34,021 nucleotides of DNA from Streptomyces durbertensis. Lineage in GTDB: Bacteria; Actinomycetota; Actinomycetes; Streptomycetales; Streptomycetaceae. This document shows positions 32,770 to 34,021 of the stretch, in pieces. The notes below the pieces were generated by a model. That model did not search any database, was not told where the DNA came from, and saw nothing but the letters and a program-made list of their open reading frames with translations. Each line of letters begins with the position of its first letter. The first letter of the stretch is position 1. Made by a program: the position numbers and the translations under genes. The stretch is taken from assembly GCF_014156695.1 (NCBI RefSeq), contig NZ_WMLF01000008.1, forward strand, positions 1 to 34,021, written 5' to 3'.

Positions 32770-33995
32770 GCACACGGACCGTGGTGACGGGTCTCGGCGT
32801 GGTCGCGCCCAACGGCCTGGGCGCCGAGGACTTCTGGAAGGCCACCCTGGCCGGCGAGTCCGCGCTGGACGAGGTCCGGCGCTTCGACGCCACCGGCTAC
32901 CCCTCCAGGATCGCCGGCGAGGTGACCGGCTACGAGGACAAGAAGCACATCCCCAGCCGGCTGCTGCCGCAGACCGACCGCATGACCCGGCTGGCGCTCA
33001 CCGCCGCCGACTGGGCGCTCGCGGACGCCGGCCTGGACCCGGCCGAACTGCCCGAGTACGGCGTCGGCGTGGTCACCGCCGCGTCCGGCGGCGCGGTCGA
33101 GTTCGGCCAGCGCGAACTGGCGAACCTGTGGAGCAAGGGCCGGGAATACGTCAGCGCGTACCAGTCCTTCGCCTGGTTCTACGCCGTGAACACCGGCCAG
33201 ATCTCCATCCGGCACCGGCTACGCGGCCCCAGCGGGGTGCTGCTCACCGAGCAGGCCGGCGGCATCGACTCGATCGGACAGGCCAGACGGCACGTCCGCA
33301 AGGGCTTCCCGGTGGTCGTCACCGGCGGTGTGGACGCGCCGCTGGCCCCCTGGGGCTGGGTGCCGCAGATCGCCTCCGGGCTGATGAGCGAGGTGGACGA
33401 CCCGACCCGGGCGTTCCTGCCGTTCTCCGACCACGCGAGCGGGTACGTGCCGGGCGAGGGCGGCGCGATCCTGATCGCCGAGGAGCTGTCCACGGCCCGG
33501 TCCCGCGGCGTGGACCGGCTCTACGGCGAGGTCGCCGGCTACGCCGCGACGCTCGACCCGGCTCCCGGGTCCGGCCGGCCGCCCGCGTTGCGCGCGGCGA
33601 TCGACAACGCGCTCGCCGACGCCGGAGTGGAGGCCGCCGACGTCGACGTGGTCTTCGCCGACGCCTCCGGCGTGCCCCGGCTCGACCGGATCGAGGTCGA
33701 CGCGCTGGTCGCGGTGTTCGGCCCGCACGGCGTGCCCGTGACGGCCCCCAAGACCATGACCGGCCGGCTGCTGGCCGGAGGCGCCGCGCTGGACGCCGCG
33801 ACCGCGCTGCTGGCGCTGCGCGACGGCGTGGTCCCGCCGACGGTGAACGTCGCCGCTCCCGCCGCCGAGTACCCCGTCGACCTGGTCGTCGGGGAACCCA
33901 GGGACGCGGAGCTGAGGACCGCGCTGGTCCTCGCGCGCGGCCACGGCGGATTCAACTCCGCGCTGGTGCTCCGCACCTGCCGCACCGACCGCTGA
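32766..33995 (+). CDS. type II PKS chain-length factor (KS-beta)
   Basis: A 409-residue partner of KS-alpha. The active-site Cys is replaced by Gln in [11 protein letters not shown], the hallmark of chain-length factors. Other conserved stretches are [37 protein letters not shown] and the C-terminal [12 protein letters not shown]. It sets chain length with KS-alpha; the number of extensions cannot be read off with confidence here. The gene is translationally coupled to KS-alpha by a 4-nt overlap. Confidence 0.98.
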   Translation: MSTRTVVTGLGVVAPNGLGAEDFWKATLAGESALDEVRRFDATGYPSRIAGEVTGYEDKKHIPSRLLPQTDRMTRLALTAADWALADAGLDPAELPEYGVGVVTAASGGAVEFGQRELANLWSKGREYVSAYQSFAWFYAVNTGQISIRHRLRGPSGVLLTEQAGGIDSIGQARRHVRKGFPVVVTGGVDAPLAPWGWVPQIASGLMSEVDDPTRAFLPFSDHASGYVPGEGGAILIAEELSTARSRGVDRLYGEVAGYAATLDPAPGSGRPPALRAAIDNALADAGVEAADVDVVFADASGVPRLDRIEVDALVAVFGPHGVPVTAPKTMTGRLLAGGAALDAATALLALRDGVVPPTVNVAAPAAEYPVDLVVGEPRDAELRTALVLARGHGGFNSALVLRTCRTDR

Positions 33996-34021
33996 CCGGC
34001 CGGCCCCCGGCACCCCACCGG

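Noticed and set aside
1..34021. tRNA, rRNA, CRISPR arrays, insertion sequences and phage genes
   Set aside because: None seen on either strand: no transposase or integrase motifs, no regularly spaced 25-40-bp repeats, and no recognisable tRNA arms or rRNA stretches.

Overview
The window is very GC-rich actinomycete DNA with strong third-position GC bias, GTG starts and 4-nt start/stop overlaps. The gene families (acyl-CoA carboxylase epsilon subunit, SARP regulator, ActIII/ActIV/ActVA/ActVB-like enzymes, a das-type chitobiose operon) point to Streptomyces or a close relative. Most of it, about 4.8-34 kb, is part of a type II (aromatic) polyketide gene cluster. The left 4.7 kb looks like ordinary sugar-uptake metabolism. 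The cluster continues past the right edge: the minimal-PKS acyl carrier protein expected after KS-alpha/KS-beta is not in the window.

Layout. (1) 1-4649, minus strand: a lipoprotein sugar-binding protein, two ABC permeases and a GH20 beta-N-acetylhexosaminidase, in the order of the Streptomyces dasABC-dasD operon. (2) 4908-5390: a SnoaL/NTF2-like protein at the left cluster border. (3) 5465-8063, minus strand: an unrecognised 52-residue ORF, an ActIV-like metallo-beta-lactamase-fold cyclase, an ActVB-like flavin reductase and an ActIII-like C-9 ketoreductase. (4) 8293-9962: an SRPBCC protein and an ActVA-ORF5-like flavin-dependent monooxygenase. (5) 10062-17825: an alpha-methylacyl-CoA racemase homologue, dTDP-glucose synthase and 4,6-dehydratase, citramalate synthase, a DpsC/CerJ-like KASIII homologue, a didomain aromatase/cyclase and a tandem ABM-type oxygenase/cyclase. 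(6) 17994-23880: carboxylase epsilon subunit, fatty-acyl-AMP ligase, acyl-CoA dehydrogenase, an ACP fused to an acyltransferase that lacks its catalytic residues, and a phosphopantetheinyl transferase. (7) 23879-28486, minus strand: a NarL-type two-component system plus a RiPP-like pair, an 88-residue Cys-free leader-like peptide coupled to a fused E1-like/YcaO cyclodehydratase. (8) 28828-33995: SARP activator, acyl-CoA carboxylase carboxyltransferase, KS-alpha and KS-beta.

How the genes may work together (inference). Carboxyltransferase and epsilon subunit supply malonyl-CoA. KS-alpha/beta build a chain that is C-9 reduced, aromatised by the didomain cyclase and closed by the ActIV-like protein. 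The ActVA5/ActVB-like pair and the ABM protein oxidise it, and RmlA/RmlB homologues start a deoxysugar. Citramalate synthase (a route to 2-oxobutyrate, isoleucine and 2-methylbutyryl units), an alpha-methylacyl-CoA racemase homologue with intact catalytic residues, an acyl-AMP ligase, a dehydrogenase, a dedicated ACP and a Ser-type KASIII together suggest a non-acetate, probably alpha-methyl-branched starter unit, perhaps 2-methylbutyryl or its dehydrogenated (tigloyl-like) form.

Regulation is unusually readable. Direct heptamer repeats phased at exactly 11 bp, mostly ending exactly 8 bp before a -10-like hexamer, occur in front of nearly every transcription unit of the PKS cluster: 4794, 8180 (minus), 8214, 10013, 11235, 16108, 17895, 29661 and 31301, with a weaker set at 28618. 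This matches the known SARP operator layout and defines a probable SARP regulon. The sugar operon and the two-component/YcaO block lack clear sites of this kind, so the latter looks like an independently controlled module lodged inside the cluster.
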